Shown here: positions 54,078 to 62,993 of the stretch, in pieces
How the letters are laid out: every line of letters begins with the position of its first letter
Numbering within the stretch: the stretch's first letter is position 1
Source: Bacillus sp. SD075
Lineage (GTDB): Bacteria; Bacillota; Bacilli; Bacillales; DSM-1321
DNA length: 64,000 nucleotides
Direction of reading: 5' to 3'
Assembly: GCF_017355165.1 (NCBI RefSeq)
Contig: NZ_JADILK010000006.1
Location: forward strand, 1-64,000
Translations under genes and position numbers: made by a program
The notes under the pieces: model-generated
What the model was told of the DNA's origin: nothing
The model's database searches: none
What the model saw: the letters and a program-made list of their open reading frames with translations, nothing else

Positions 54078-55739
54078 ATGAAACTTGATCTGATTATAAA
54101 GAATGGAAATATCGTAACTTTGGATGAAAGCAACACTATTGCAAAATCACTAATTGTATCAAATGGAGAAATTGCGAAAATTTTTTCTGTAGCAGAACCA
54201 GATACATCAGGATATACAGTTAATTCCGATACACAAGTAATTGATTTAAACGGAGCGACCCTTCTACCAGGCTTCATTGATACACATAGCCATTTATTAA
54301 TGTATGGGGAAATGTTGAATTTTATCGATTGCCGTTCGCCTGAAAATAAAAATATTGAAGACATTTCACAAAAAGTACGTGAAAAGTCTAGCCAAACTGA
54401 TCCAGGTCAATGGATCATGGGCTGGGGATACGATGATACATTATTGGAAGAAAAAAGGCATCCAATGAGATCTGATTTGGATAAAGTGGCACCAAACAAC
54501 CCTGTCTATATTAGGCATATCTCTGGACACTTCGCTACTGTAAACTCTAAAGCACTAGAGATTGCTGGAATTACAGAAGCTACTTTAGACCCTGCCGGCG
54601 GCTTTTTTGGGAGAGATGAGGAAGGCAAACTGGATGGAGTGGTTCATGAAATCCCCGCACTGGAAATGATTAATCCTTTTTTACCTATCCCAACCAAAGA
54701 AGAAAGTATCGATAATATCGCTAAAGGAGCAAAAGTTTATTTATCTCAAGGGATAACTACTTGCACAGACGCCGGAGTAGGGTTGGATAAAGGGCTATTC
54801 GAACTTGAGGCTCATTTAGATGCGGTCAATTCAGGTAAAAACCCACTAAAAATGCGATTGATGATTATGAATCATCTGTTACGTGAAGATGGTCCGTTTG
54901 CTCATTACACATTCGAACAACTACAAAACGAACTCCAAAAAAGGTCAGATAACCACATTCGGCTTGATAGCGTCAAACATTTCCAGGATGGTTCCATTCA
55001 AGGATATACAGCCGCGCTTAGGGAGCCTTATTCCAACAACAGCTCTGAATATGGTGAACTATTAAACGAACAAGAAGCCTTCAATGAAGAAATATTAGAT
55101 TTGCATAACAAAGGCTTCCGTATCGCCATACATGGCAATGGCGACCGAGCGATTGAATCTAATATTAAAGCTCTGGGAGGAGCTATAAAGGACAGTCCTA
55201 GAGACGATCATCGCCACCGAATCGAACACGTTCAGACAGCAAACTTTAATGACTTGCAGACCATGAAGGAATTGGGAATTGCTGCTTCTTTTTTTATTAA
55301 TCACGTTTATTATTGGGGAGACCGACATCGCGATATATTTTTAGGAGAAGAGCGCGCTGCAAGGATAAATCCATTAGCCGAAGCGGTTGATCTAGATTTA
55401 TTGTTTACACTGCATTCCGATTGTCCAATCACACCAATCTCACCGCTATTTTCTGTTTGGGCAGCCGTGAACCGAATGACAAGGAACGGGAGTGTTTTAG
55501 GAGAAAATCAAAAAATTGATGTGTTAACAGCGCTAAAATCAATGACTATTTATGGAGCCGAACTAAACTTTGAAGAGAATGAAAAAGGAACAATAGAAGT
55601 AGGCAAAAAAGCTGACTTTGCTGTATTGGCCAAGGATCCACTAACTTGCCCTTTAGAAGAGATAAAGGACATTCCAGTTCTAGCAACCATTTTAGACGGT
55701 ATTGTTGTTTGGGAAAACAATGCAAAAGTTCTGTCGTAG
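54078..55739 (+). CDS. Amidohydrolase family 3 protein (NfdA/YtcJ-like)
   Basis: A 553-residue metal-dependent hydrolase with a TIM barrel inside a beta-sandwich. N-terminal strands MKLDLIIKNGNIVTLDESNT lead to PGFIDTHSHLLMYG (HxH metal ligands). Further active-site pieces are KHFQDGSIQGYTAALREPY, AIHGNGDRAIES, HRIEHVQT and LHSDCPITPISPLF (the Asp ligand). The family includes N-substituted formamide deformylase and other amidases acting on imported amides. Adjacency to the TauABC-like importer suggests it processes that ligand, though a stem-loop lies between. AAAGGAG precedes ATG. No signal peptide. Confidence 0.88.
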   Translation: MKLDLIIKNGNIVTLDESNTIAKSLIVSNGEIAKIFSVAEPDTSGYTVNSDTQVIDLNGATLLPGFIDTHSHLLMYGEMLNFIDCRSPENKNIEDISQKVREKSSQTDPGQWIMGWGYDDTLLEEKRHPMRSDLDKVAPNNPVYIRHISGHFATVNSKALEIAGITEATLDPAGGFFGRDEEGKLDGVVHEIPALEMINPFLPIPTKEESIDNIAKGAKVYLSQGITTCTDAGVGLDKGLFELEAHLDAVNSGKNPLKMRLMIMNHLLREDGPFAHYTFEQLQNELQKRSDNHIRLDSVKHFQDGSIQGYTAALREPYSNNSSEYGELLNEQEAFNEEILDLHNKGFRIAIHGNGDRAIESNIKALGGAIKDSPRDDHRHRIEHVQTANFNDLQTMKELGIAASFFINHVYYWGDRHRDIFLGEERAARINPLAEAVDLDLLFTLHSDCPITPISPLFSVWAAVNRMTRNGSVLGENQKIDVLTALKSMTIYGAELNFEENEKGTIEVGKKADFAVLAKDPLTCPLEEIKDIPVLATILDGIVVWENNAKVLS

Positions 55740-55987
55740 GTGAATGACTCTTTTACCTTTAAATCCAAAATTGAATGGACGGAATGCAAATCCAGCAGAA
55801 GAAGATAACCATTAAAAGATGGAAATTAATTGAAACGACAGATTTGAAAAGATCCCTGCTTCTCTAGGGGGCTTGATTTACTTAATGCATTAAGTACCCT
55901 TTTATTTTTTAGAAAGCAAAAAGAAATGAAATGAAAAAACGATAGTCACTAAAAACTACCGTTTTTTATGGCTTGTACAATTTGGAC

Positions 55988-56060
55988 GTTGATTGGAACG
56001 GAAGGCACTCGCTTTCCGCGGACGGTCCAGGAGCCCCCTCGGCTTTCGCCGAGGGAACTG
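55988..56060 (+). repeat. Dispersed GC-rich repeat, copy 5 (truncated)
   Basis: Begins GTTGATTGGAACGGAAGG and has CACTCGCTTTCCGCGGACGG, then CCTCGGCTTTCGCCGAGGG, and loses the second half where the IS remnant follows. Confidence 0.7.
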
Positions 56061-56073
56061 AAAAAGTCAATTT

Positions 56074-56117
56074 ACATAAAGGAGACGAAAAGCTCGAGCT
56101 TTCCGTCTCTTTTATGT
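56074..56117 (+). repeat. Long inverted repeat in front of the transposase remnant
   Basis: A 21-base arm at 56074-56094 pairs with 56097-56117 at 19 of 21 positions. Arm ends are ACATAAA and TTTATGT. It lies 40 bases before the transposase start and could be the terminator or shield that protects the element from outside transcription. Confidence 0.75.
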
Positions 56118-56156
56118 TTTATACTAAGGATATTAAAGTATATAGGTGGTATCAAA

Positions 56157-56493
56157 ATGATTTCAAATCAAGCATCTCTCAATCTTAGTCCATTTATGGC
56201 AATTTACGATTTCGTTGCCCCAAAAGACAATATGCTTCGTCGGATCAATGAACTCGTTGATTTTTCATTTATTTTAGAAGAATTAAAAAATAAATATTGC
56301 CTTGATAATGGTCGCAATGCCGTTTCGCCAATTCGCATGTTTAAGTATTTATTATTAAAATCTTTTTGATGTGGATGTAGTAGAACGATCAAAATATGAT
56401 ATGTCGTTTAAATACTTCTTAGAAATGGCACCTGAAGATCCTGTCATTAATCCATTGCTTAATCGAGCAGATCTTGTTGGAAAAGCTTTATAA
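56157..56493 (+). pseudogene. IS1182-family transposase, N-terminal fragment
   Basis: The text MISNQASLNLSPFMAIYDFV, then NMLRRINELVDFSFILEELK and CLDNGRNAVSPIRMFKYLLL matches the start of IS1182-type transposases. A frameshift at 56368 moves to DVDVVERSKYDMSFKYFLEM and PEDPVINPL, and the frame ends at LVGKAL with the catalytic domain missing. Thus it is a dead 5' end of the gene. The following 56494-56743 gap has no gene; a GTTGATTATCTAC..GTAGGTGATCAAC hairpin near 56647-56679 may end transcripts there. Confidence 0.85.
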
Positions 56494-56743
56494 ACTTATT
56501 TCGCTGTTCTTCAATCATCACGAGCAATCCTTCCCCCGACTTACATTATTGTGGTCTTCCTGTTTCTATCTTTTGTACAGCTACGTTAAAGATTGTTGAA
56601 GGAGTTGCAACAGACATTTTCATCAATACATTATAAAAAAATAAAAGTTGATTATCTACACAATAGTAGGTGATCAACTTCCATTTCTTATTTAAATAGA
56701 CTGTATCACTGGTCTCAAACCGTCCCCTGTTTTCCAGAAGGTT

Positions 56744-58192
56744 TTATGCCTTTATATCCCCCAAAGCGTTATTAGCCTTAGATCGGTCAAACATACTGAA
56801 ATATATTGCTACTAAACTAATGAGAATTATTACTGCTCCCGAGATAATTAAGGATGCATCTAATAATAAAATAAACCCTAATCCTGCTACAGAAGTAATA
56901 GTGGAAAGTATTGTCCATGTTGAAAATGTTTCCTTCATGCTTAACCCAAAATATTCTTTAATCATCCAAAATCCTGCATCATTAACATGCGAAAAAATAG
57001 AGCTGCCTGCCCCAGTTGCAAGAGTTACTAAGGCTAAATTAGCATCGTATTGAGCCAACATTGGAATAACTAAACCTGCAGTTGACATAGCAGCAACTGT
57101 TGCTGATCCTAAAGATATCCGTAAAATCGCAGCAACTAACCAAGCAAGTATGATAGGTGACATCGAAGTTCCTGTAAATAATTCTGCTACATAATCCCCC
57201 ACACCACCATCAATTAGTACTTGCTTGAAAGCACCCCCACCTCCAATAATTAATAGCATCATACCAATAGCTGCAACTGATGATGTACAAGAATCCATCA
57301 CTACTTTTATTGGTATATTTCTTGCTATTCCCATTGTATAGAATGCAAGCAATAGAGATATCAACATTGCAGACGAAGGGTTTCCTATAAGACGAACAAT
57401 TTCTAATAATGCATTACCTTGAAATCCTACTGATTTTTGAATCATATCAACAATTGTAGATATAGCCATTAATAAAACGGGGAACATTGCAGTCAATACA
57501 CTTATACCGAAAGCTGGTGTTTCTTCAAGTTGGAATGTTTTTTGTTCGCCTAAAGAAGCTATATTACCTGTTTTGTTGAATGCATCAGGTACAACTTTTT
57601 TAGCCACCTTAGTATATAGTGGGCCTGCTATAATGACGGTTGGTATTGCGACAATGATACCGTAAAGTAAAACTAATCCAATATCTGCACCATATTCACC
57701 AGCTATTACTGTTGGCCCTGGATGTGGGGGTAAGAAACTATGAGTTGCCAATAAGGCTGCAGCCATGGGAATACCTAGGTGCAAAATAGAAACTCTTAAT
57801 TCTTTCGCAATTGAAAATACAATTGGAATTAATAAAACTAACCCTACTTCGAAAAATAGTGCTATCCCCACAATAAACGAAGCAACTACAACAGCCCACT
57901 GAATTCTTTTTTCTCCAAATTTATTAATTAAGGTCATTGCAATACGCTGGGCCCCCCCTGCATCAGCAATTAACCTACCAAGCATTGCACCAAGTCCAAA
58001 TATTAAAGCTATATGACCAAGTGTACCTCCTAATCCACCTTCAATTGATGCAACAACATTTTCAAGCGGCATTCCTAGTGCTAAGGATACAATAAAAGAT
58101 ACAATAATTAGTGAAACAAATGTATTTAATTTGAATCCAGTAATCAAAATTAGCAACAGGATAATCCCAATCGCTACGATAAGTAATGGCAT
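56744..58192 (-). CDS. gntP: Gluconate:H+ symporter family permease
   Basis: A 482-residue transporter of the GntP family, with about 14 hydrophobic helices. The family pattern is clear: [76 protein letters not shown] and [20 protein letters not shown]. GntP proteins import gluconate or related aldonates. The next gene upstream encodes an aldonate dehydratase, so xylonate or arabinonate is the more likely substrate here. GGAGG precedes ATG. A cre-like site lies 150 bases upstream. Confidence 0.9.
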   Translation of the reverse strand: MPLLIVAIGIILLLILITGFKLNTFVSLIIVSFIVSLALGMPLENVVASIEGGLGGTLGHIALIFGLGAMLGRLIADAGGAQRIAMTLINKFGEKRIQWAVVVASFIVGIALFFEVGLVLLIPIVFSIAKELRVSILHLGIPMAAALLATHSFLPPHPGPTVIAGEYGADIGLVLLYGIIVAIPTVIIAGPLYTKVAKKVVPDAFNKTGNIASLGEQKTFQLEETPAFGISVLTAMFPVLLMAISTIVDMIQKSVGFQGNALLEIVRLIGNPSSAMLISLLLAFYTMGIARNIPIKVVMDSCTSSVAAIGMMLLIIGGGGAFKQVLIDGGVGDYVAELFTGTSMSPIILAWLVAAILRISLGSATVAAMSTAGLVIPMLAQYDANLALVTLATGAGSSIFSHVNDAGFWMIKEYFGLSMKETFSTWTILSTITSVAGLGFILLLDASLIISGAVIILISLVAIYFSMFDRSKANNALGDIKA

Positions 58193-58340
58193 AATAAACC
58201 TCCAAAAAAATAATTAAAATATTACTATTTGCTCAACTTACAAAATACCGAACCTATATTTTAATTAGTAAGTAACTCTAGGATGCTTATGCTATTTTTT
58301 TACAAGTCATAAAGTGTAGTTATTTGAAAAAACGAAATAT

Positions 58341-58355
58341 GGTAATCGCTTTCAT
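58341..58355 (-). promoter_or_regulatory. Putative cre site upstream of gntP
   Basis: The minus strand reads ATGAAAGCGATTACC, matching the cre consensus except at the last base. It lies between the dehydratase stop codon and gntP, so CcpA could tune gntP separately. Confidence 0.55.
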
Positions 58356-58467
58356 TTTAAACTATTACAAAATTTAGCGTGCACTACTCTTTAATAAAAT
58401 GGGAGAATAAACGATGAAGTTTAAACAGTAAAGTCTTAAATGTGCTTTAAAGCTGTGCAATTATAGG

Positions 58468-60456
58468 TTAATTTTGAACTAGTGTTTTTTCTTCACCCAA
58501 TGCTTTTACTCCCGCATTTAGAACTTCAATAATTCGTTCTGTATCATAGATATTTCCGCGCCAAGTTCCTCCACTTACTGATTGAAGCGCAGCCCATAAA
58601 CGAGTATCATCTGGAAGACCAGGATCCGGTTTGAGGTCTGGATGAAGGTCACGTTCTTTCAAGACTTTAGTTGCCTTTTCTAAAGAAAGTCTTTCATTCT
58701 CAGTTCCAACAAAATTAACGGAACCCACTAACTGATTGCGGTCAACAATGATTTCAATAACGTCTCCATCACGCAATTTCCCAATTGCACCCCCAGCCAA
58801 TGCCTCAGGTCCAATATGTCCAATACACGCGCCAGTAGAAACACCCGAAAAACGCGCATCTGTAATCAGGGAGACATGTTTGCCAAAAGACAAATGTTTT
58901 AATGCCGATGTTAGTTGATATGTTTCCTCCATCCCGGTTCCTGAAGGGCCACCGCCCATAACAACCATTATATCTCCTGCTTCAATGCCTCCTGTTTTAA
59001 TAGCTTTTATTGCTGTCTTTTCTGAAGTAAAGACTTTAGCTTTTCCTGTATGCCGATACACTCCGTCTTCTCCTACCACAGATGAATCAATGGAGGTTGA
59101 TTTTATTACTGATCCTTCAGGAGCAATATTTCCTTTCGGGAATGTAACAGTAGAAGTTAGACCTTTTTCTTTTGCTTTGACTGGATCCATGATAATATCT
59201 TCAGGATTGATTCCATCAATTTCTAACAATTGTTTTTTCATCATTGCACGTCTTTCTGATTTTTCCCACCAATCAAGGTTTGCACCAAGGGTTTCTCCGG
59301 TAACGGTTAGTACATCTTCATGCAGGACACCCAATTTTCTTAGATGAAGCATAACCTCTGGAACCGCACCTGCTAGGAATACCTTAACAGTTGTGTGACC
59401 AACAGGACCATTTGGCAGTACATCGACTAAGCGAGGAACTTTCTTATTGATTCTAGTCCAATCTTCAACTGTGGGTATCTTACAATTAGCTGCATGAGCA
59501 ATTGCTGGGATATGAAGTAATAAATTTGTTGAACCTCCGAAAGCTGCGTGAATCACCATAGCATTTTCTATTGCTTTATCCGTAACAATATCTTTGGTAT
59601 ATATCTTTTTCTTCTCCAATTCTAAAGCTGCACGCGCTGATTGCTTAGCCATCTCCATCCATATTGGCTGACCTGAAGGGGCTAGGGCCGAGTGAGGTAT
59701 AGCCATTCCAATGGCCTCAGCAACTACTTGGGAGGTGCCTGCTGTACCAAGAAATTGACATCCCCCACCTGGTGTAGCACAAGCACGACATCCGAGATCA
59801 GCTGCTTCTTGTAAAGTAATTTCGTTGTTAGCGTATCTTGCCCCAATTGTTTGAATCTTTCCTGCGTCTTCTCCATTTGTAGGTGGAAGAGTAACACCTC
59901 CAGGGACAATGATGGTTGGCAAGTTGTGCATGGATGCTAGAGCTACCATCATGGCTGGAAGACCTTTATCACATGTAGCTACCCCAATAACTGCACGACG
60001 CGTAGGCAATGATCGAATTAATCTTCGATAAACTATAGCTGCATCGTTTCGAAAAGGAAGTGAATCAAACATACCGGTAGTTCCCTGAGAACGACCATCA
60101 CATGGATCACTTACGAATCCTGCAAAAGGAACCCCTCCTTGTCTACTAATCTCTTCAGCTGACGCCTTCATTAATAAGCCTATTTCCCAATGGCCAGTAT
60201 GATAGCCTAATGCAATGGGCGTACCATCATGATTCCTAATTCCACCTTGAGTACCGAGGATTAGAACTTGTTTTCCAAGGAGGTTTGAAGGTGCCCATCC
60301 CATTCCAACATTTTGAGATAATCCAAAAAGGTCACCACTTGGTGAATCTAGCAACATTTCTGATGTAAGTGGAAGTGAACCATCTGCCCCTTTTGAATGA
60401 GTTTGAACTTTGTAAAAAGATACATCCTCTTCGCCAAATATCGATTGCAATGACAT
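58468..60456 (-). CDS. yjhG: IlvD/Edd-family aldonate dehydratase, YjhG/YagF type (D-xylonate dehydratase)
   Basis: A 662-residue Fe-S dehydratase, close to the 655 of E. coli YjhG, which converts D-xylonate to 2-keto-3-deoxy-xylonate. Cluster cysteines are in DPCDGRSQG (Cys119), ATCDKGLPA (Cys162) and [10 protein letters not shown] (Cys233), the standard positions of the family; the C-terminal half has [20 protein letters not shown]. Neighbouring FAH-family dehydratase and aldehyde dehydrogenase complete a Weimberg pathway. L-arabinonate or related acids are possible. GGAGG precedes ATG by seven bases. A perfect palindrome lies 195 bases upstream. Confidence 0.9.
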   Translation of the reverse strand: MSLQSIFGEEDVSFYKVQTHSKGADGSLPLTSEMLLDSPSGDLFGLSQNVGMGWAPSNLLGKQVLILGTQGGIRNHDGTPIALGYHTGHWEIGLLMKASAEEISRQGGVPFAGFVSDPCDGRSQGTTGMFDSLPFRNDAAIVYRRLIRSLPTRRAVIGVATCDKGLPAMMVALASMHNLPTIIVPGGVTLPPTNGEDAGKIQTIGARYANNEITLQEAADLGCRACATPGGGCQFLGTAGTSQVVAEAIGMAIPHSALAPSGQPIWMEMAKQSARAALELEKKKIYTKDIVTDKAIENAMVIHAAFGGSTNLLLHIPAIAHAANCKIPTVEDWTRINKKVPRLVDVLPNGPVGHTTVKVFLAGAVPEVMLHLRKLGVLHEDVLTVTGETLGANLDWWEKSERRAMMKKQLLEIDGINPEDIIMDPVKAKEKGLTSTVTFPKGNIAPEGSVIKSTSIDSSVVGEDGVYRHTGKAKVFTSEKTAIKAIKTGGIEAGDIMVVMGGGPSGTGMEETYQLTSALKHLSFGKHVSLITDARFSGVSTGACIGHIGPEALAGGAIGKLRDGDVIEIIVDRNQLVGSVNFVGTENERLSLEKATKVLKERDLHPDLKPDPGLPDDTRLWAALQSVSGGTWRGNIYDTERIIEVLNAGVKALGEEKTLVQN

Positions 60457-60650
60457 ATGTAATCCTCCGTTAATAAGATTTTTTCATTTCAAAAAAAGAA
60501 ATATTTTTTATGTAGCTGACATAATAATCTGCAAATTTTCATCTTAATTTATAGCATCATGCTTGCATATTGCTATTTCGATTTTTATCATCTGGATTTG
60601 AATTTTCATAGGACTGTTATCTGTGAATACTCACTATCCCCCCCCTCCTT

Positions 60651-60671
60651 TAGTTTTATATTATAAAACTA
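60651..60671. promoter_or_regulatory. Palindromic operator 1, IclR candidate site
   Basis: TAGTTTTATA and TATAAAACTA are perfect 10-base inverted arms around one T. It lies in the divergent region between yjhG and its regulator. The two further copies are at 61055 and 61894. The rest of the 60457-60985 region shows no gene. Confidence 0.75.
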
Positions 60672-60990
60672 TGTTTATTAATATTAAACTTTGGTTGCCA
60701 TTTAAAATAATCACATTTTTTCTGAAAAGTCAATCAACTTTCAGGAGCCGATTATAGAGTAAGATTTCATGTTATTTACAAAAAACGTTCTCATTTATAC
60801 GTAAGGAATCTAATTGTTTTAAAAATAGAAGGTATAATTCTAAAAAAATACTTGTTTTTGTACAATATATTAACTCTTATAAATCTTACGTAGATAAATG
60901 TATGACTTAATGACTTCGCCTTATAGAATAATAAATGAATTCTTTAAAATTTTTCTTTTGAAAAAAGATATCCATATATTCATATGTTTC

Positions 60991-61019
60991 TTGACATTTT
61001 AAAAAAACTAGTATTATAT
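60991..61019 (+). promoter_or_regulatory. Promoter of the IclR gene
   Basis: TTGACA and TTATAT are 17 bases apart, about 70 bases upstream of the IclR ATG; TATTAT two bases earlier is an alternative -10 with a short spacer. Confidence 0.55.
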
Positions 61020-61054
61020 TTGAATTGCAAGAATGTTTGTAATAGTAAAAACGA

Positions 61055-61071
61055 GTTTTATAATTTAAAAC
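61055..61071. promoter_or_regulatory. Palindromic operator 2, IclR candidate site
   Basis: GTTTTATAATTTAAAAC has one mismatch between the 8-base arms. It sits just before the ribosome binding site of the IclR gene, which suggests self-repression. Confidence 0.65.
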
Positions 61072-61086
61072 AAGTAGGTGAAATTC

Positions 61087-61854
61087 ATGCCTGTTATTCA
61101 ATCAGTAGATCGTGCTCTTCGTATTCTTGATTTGTTTGACGAACATACAGCAGAATTGAAAATAACAGATATAAGTAATCAGTTAGGACTTCATAAAAGC
61201 ACGGTTCATTCTTTATTGAAAACGCTTTTAAATCATGGCTATATCAGTCAAAATCCTGAGAATGGGAAGTATGGATTGGGAATGAAGCTCTTTGAAAGAG
61301 GAAACTATGTCATTCAGTCTTTAGACGTTAGAGATTTTTCAAAAAAATACTTAATGGATTTATCGGTAAAAACTGGACAGACAGCCCACCTGGTTATACT
61401 AGACGGCAAAGAAGGAGTTTATATTGATAAAGTTGAAGGTCCTATGGCTGTTATTCTTTATTCAAAAATAGGGAAACGAATTCCACTTCACTGCTCCGCT
61501 GTTGGTAAAGCTTTAATAGCTTTTAAAGATCAGGAAGAAATTAAAAAAATTCTAAATGAATATGTCTATTATAAACAAACTGAATGTACCATTACAGGTG
61601 AATCTGAATTTTTGCGTGAGCTCCAACAAGTTCAATCTCAAGGGTACGCAGTTGATAATCAGGAAAACGAGCCAGGTGTTCGCTGTATTGCAGCACCTAT
61701 TCGTAATCATGAGAATAAAGTTATTGCCGCTATTAGCCTTTCTACACTTATAGCTCGTATAGATGAGGCTCAGCTAGAAATTTTTATTGAACAACTGAAA
61801 CAGGCAGCTTTCCAATTATCAGAACAAATGGGAAATGGGATACCAATTTCATAG
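61087..61854 (+). CDS. IclR-family regulator (KdgR-like) of the pentonate cluster
   Basis: A 255-residue regulator. The winged helix is IQSVDRALRILDLFDEHTAE, then ISNQLGLHKSTVHSLLKTLL; the IclR ligand domain has GKRIPLHCSAVGKALIAF and ENEPGVRCIAAPIRNHENKV, which conserve the pocket around Cys and the final Cys of the fold. KdgR relatives respond to 2-keto-3-deoxy sugar acids, which is an intermediate here. ATG at 61087 follows AGGTG; a GTG three codons earlier is weaker. Three copies of one palindrome surround it. Confidence 0.88.
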   Translation: MPVIQSVDRALRILDLFDEHTAELKITDISNQLGLHKSTVHSLLKTLLNHGYISQNPENGKYGLGMKLFERGNYVIQSLDVRDFSKKYLMDLSVKTGQTAHLVILDGKEGVYIDKVEGPMAVILYSKIGKRIPLHCSAVGKALIAFKDQEEIKKILNEYVYYKQTECTITGESEFLRELQQVQSQGYAVDNQENEPGVRCIAAPIRNHENKVIAAISLSTLIARIDEAQLEIFIEQLKQAAFQLSEQMGNGIPIS

Positions 61855-61893
61855 AGGTGGTTCCCTTCTCTTTTGTCTATATATAAAAACTTA

Positions 61894-61910
61894 GTTTTAT
61901 AATATAAAAC
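61894..61910. promoter_or_regulatory. Palindromic operator 3, IclR candidate site
   Basis: GTTTTATA and TATAAAAC are perfect arms around one A, just before the AGGAGG of the FAH-family gene. It could block the downstream genes separately. Confidence 0.75.
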
Positions 61911-61927
61911 ATTAGGAGGCTATTTTT

Positions 61928-62821
61928 ATGCGTATTATCCGATATTTAAATGAGCATTCAAAAGCAACTCTAGCAGCTGTTACAAATGAGGGAAAAGTAT
62001 ACCCTCTTCCTCAAGATGGATTGATTGAATTAATCCAACAGGCAAATGAACAAAATGTTTCTCCACTCTCTTATGTAGAATTTACCATTTCCAAGTCAAA
62101 GCCCATTCCATACTCTGTAGAAGATTTATCGTTACTTGTTCCTATCGTAGCTGAAGAAGTATGGGCTTCCGGTGTTACATATGAGCGTAGTCGCGATGCA
62201 CGTAACTATGAAGCAACAGGTGGAAACCTTGATGCAACTACTTTCTATGACAAGATATATCAGGCTGAACGTCCAGAAATTTTCTTTAAGTCTACGGCTG
62301 CCCGTACGGTTGGTCCAGGGCAGGAAGTTTATATACGCAGTGATTCCAATTGGCAAATTCCTGAGCCAGAAGTGGGCATTGTGATTAATCGAGATGGTGA
62401 AATCCTTGGATATACGATTGGAAATGATATGAGTTGTCGTGACATTGAAGGAGAGAATCCTCTTTATCTACCACAAGCAAAAATGTGGAAAAATTCTTGT
62501 TCCATTGGACCGGCAATTCTCCTTGCAGATTCCGTGGAAGATCCCTACAATTTTGACATCACATGTCGAATCTATCGCAATGACGAGCTTAAAGTAGAGG
62601 GAAAAGCGAATACTAGCCAGTTAAAAAGAAAATTTGATGAATTAATATCTTTTCTCATACGCGATAATGAAATTTTTGACGGTACTGTATTATTGACTGG
62701 TACATGTATAATTCCACCAAATGACTTTACCTTATTAGATGGCGATGAAATTGAAATTGAAGTCTCTAATATAGGTGTCTTGAAAAATAGTGTAAAGTTA
62801 CCAAAACACATATTAGTTTGA
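61928..62821 (+). CDS. FAH-family 2-keto-3-deoxypentonate dehydratase
   Basis: A 297-residue protein of the fumarylacetoacetate hydrolase fold. Metal-binding carboxylates appear in PEPEVGIVI and NDMSCRDIEGENPLYLPQAK; the C-terminal barrel has LLTGTCIIPPNDFTLLDGDE. Text WASGVTYERSRDARNYEA and the pathway neighbours match 2-dehydro-3-deoxy-D-arabinonate dehydratases (KdaD, Caulobacter XylX), which make 2-oxoglutarate semialdehyde. The family also has pyruvate hydrolases, so the substrate depends on context. AGGAGG precedes ATG. Confidence 0.85.
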   Translation: MRIIRYLNEHSKATLAAVTNEGKVYPLPQDGLIELIQQANEQNVSPLSYVEFTISKSKPIPYSVEDLSLLVPIVAEEVWASGVTYERSRDARNYEATGGNLDATTFYDKIYQAERPEIFFKSTAARTVGPGQEVYIRSDSNWQIPEPEVGIVINRDGEILGYTIGNDMSCRDIEGENPLYLPQAKMWKNSCSIGPAILLADSVEDPYNFDITCRIYRNDELKVEGKANTSQLKRKFDELISFLIRDNEIFDGTVLLTGTCIIPPNDFTLLDGDEIEIEVSNIGVLKNSVKLPKHILV

Positions 62822-62993
62822 GTAAATCCGATAACAGACTAATCATGCAGAAAAATACTCATTGAATTCTTAGAATAACACTAGTTTAATGAGAGTTCTC
62901 CAAATACTCAATAAACTGAACTACAATAAAGACTTTGGCATTCAATGTTTCAGGATTAAGCAACTATTTCAAGGAATATGGGGGTTATATAAG

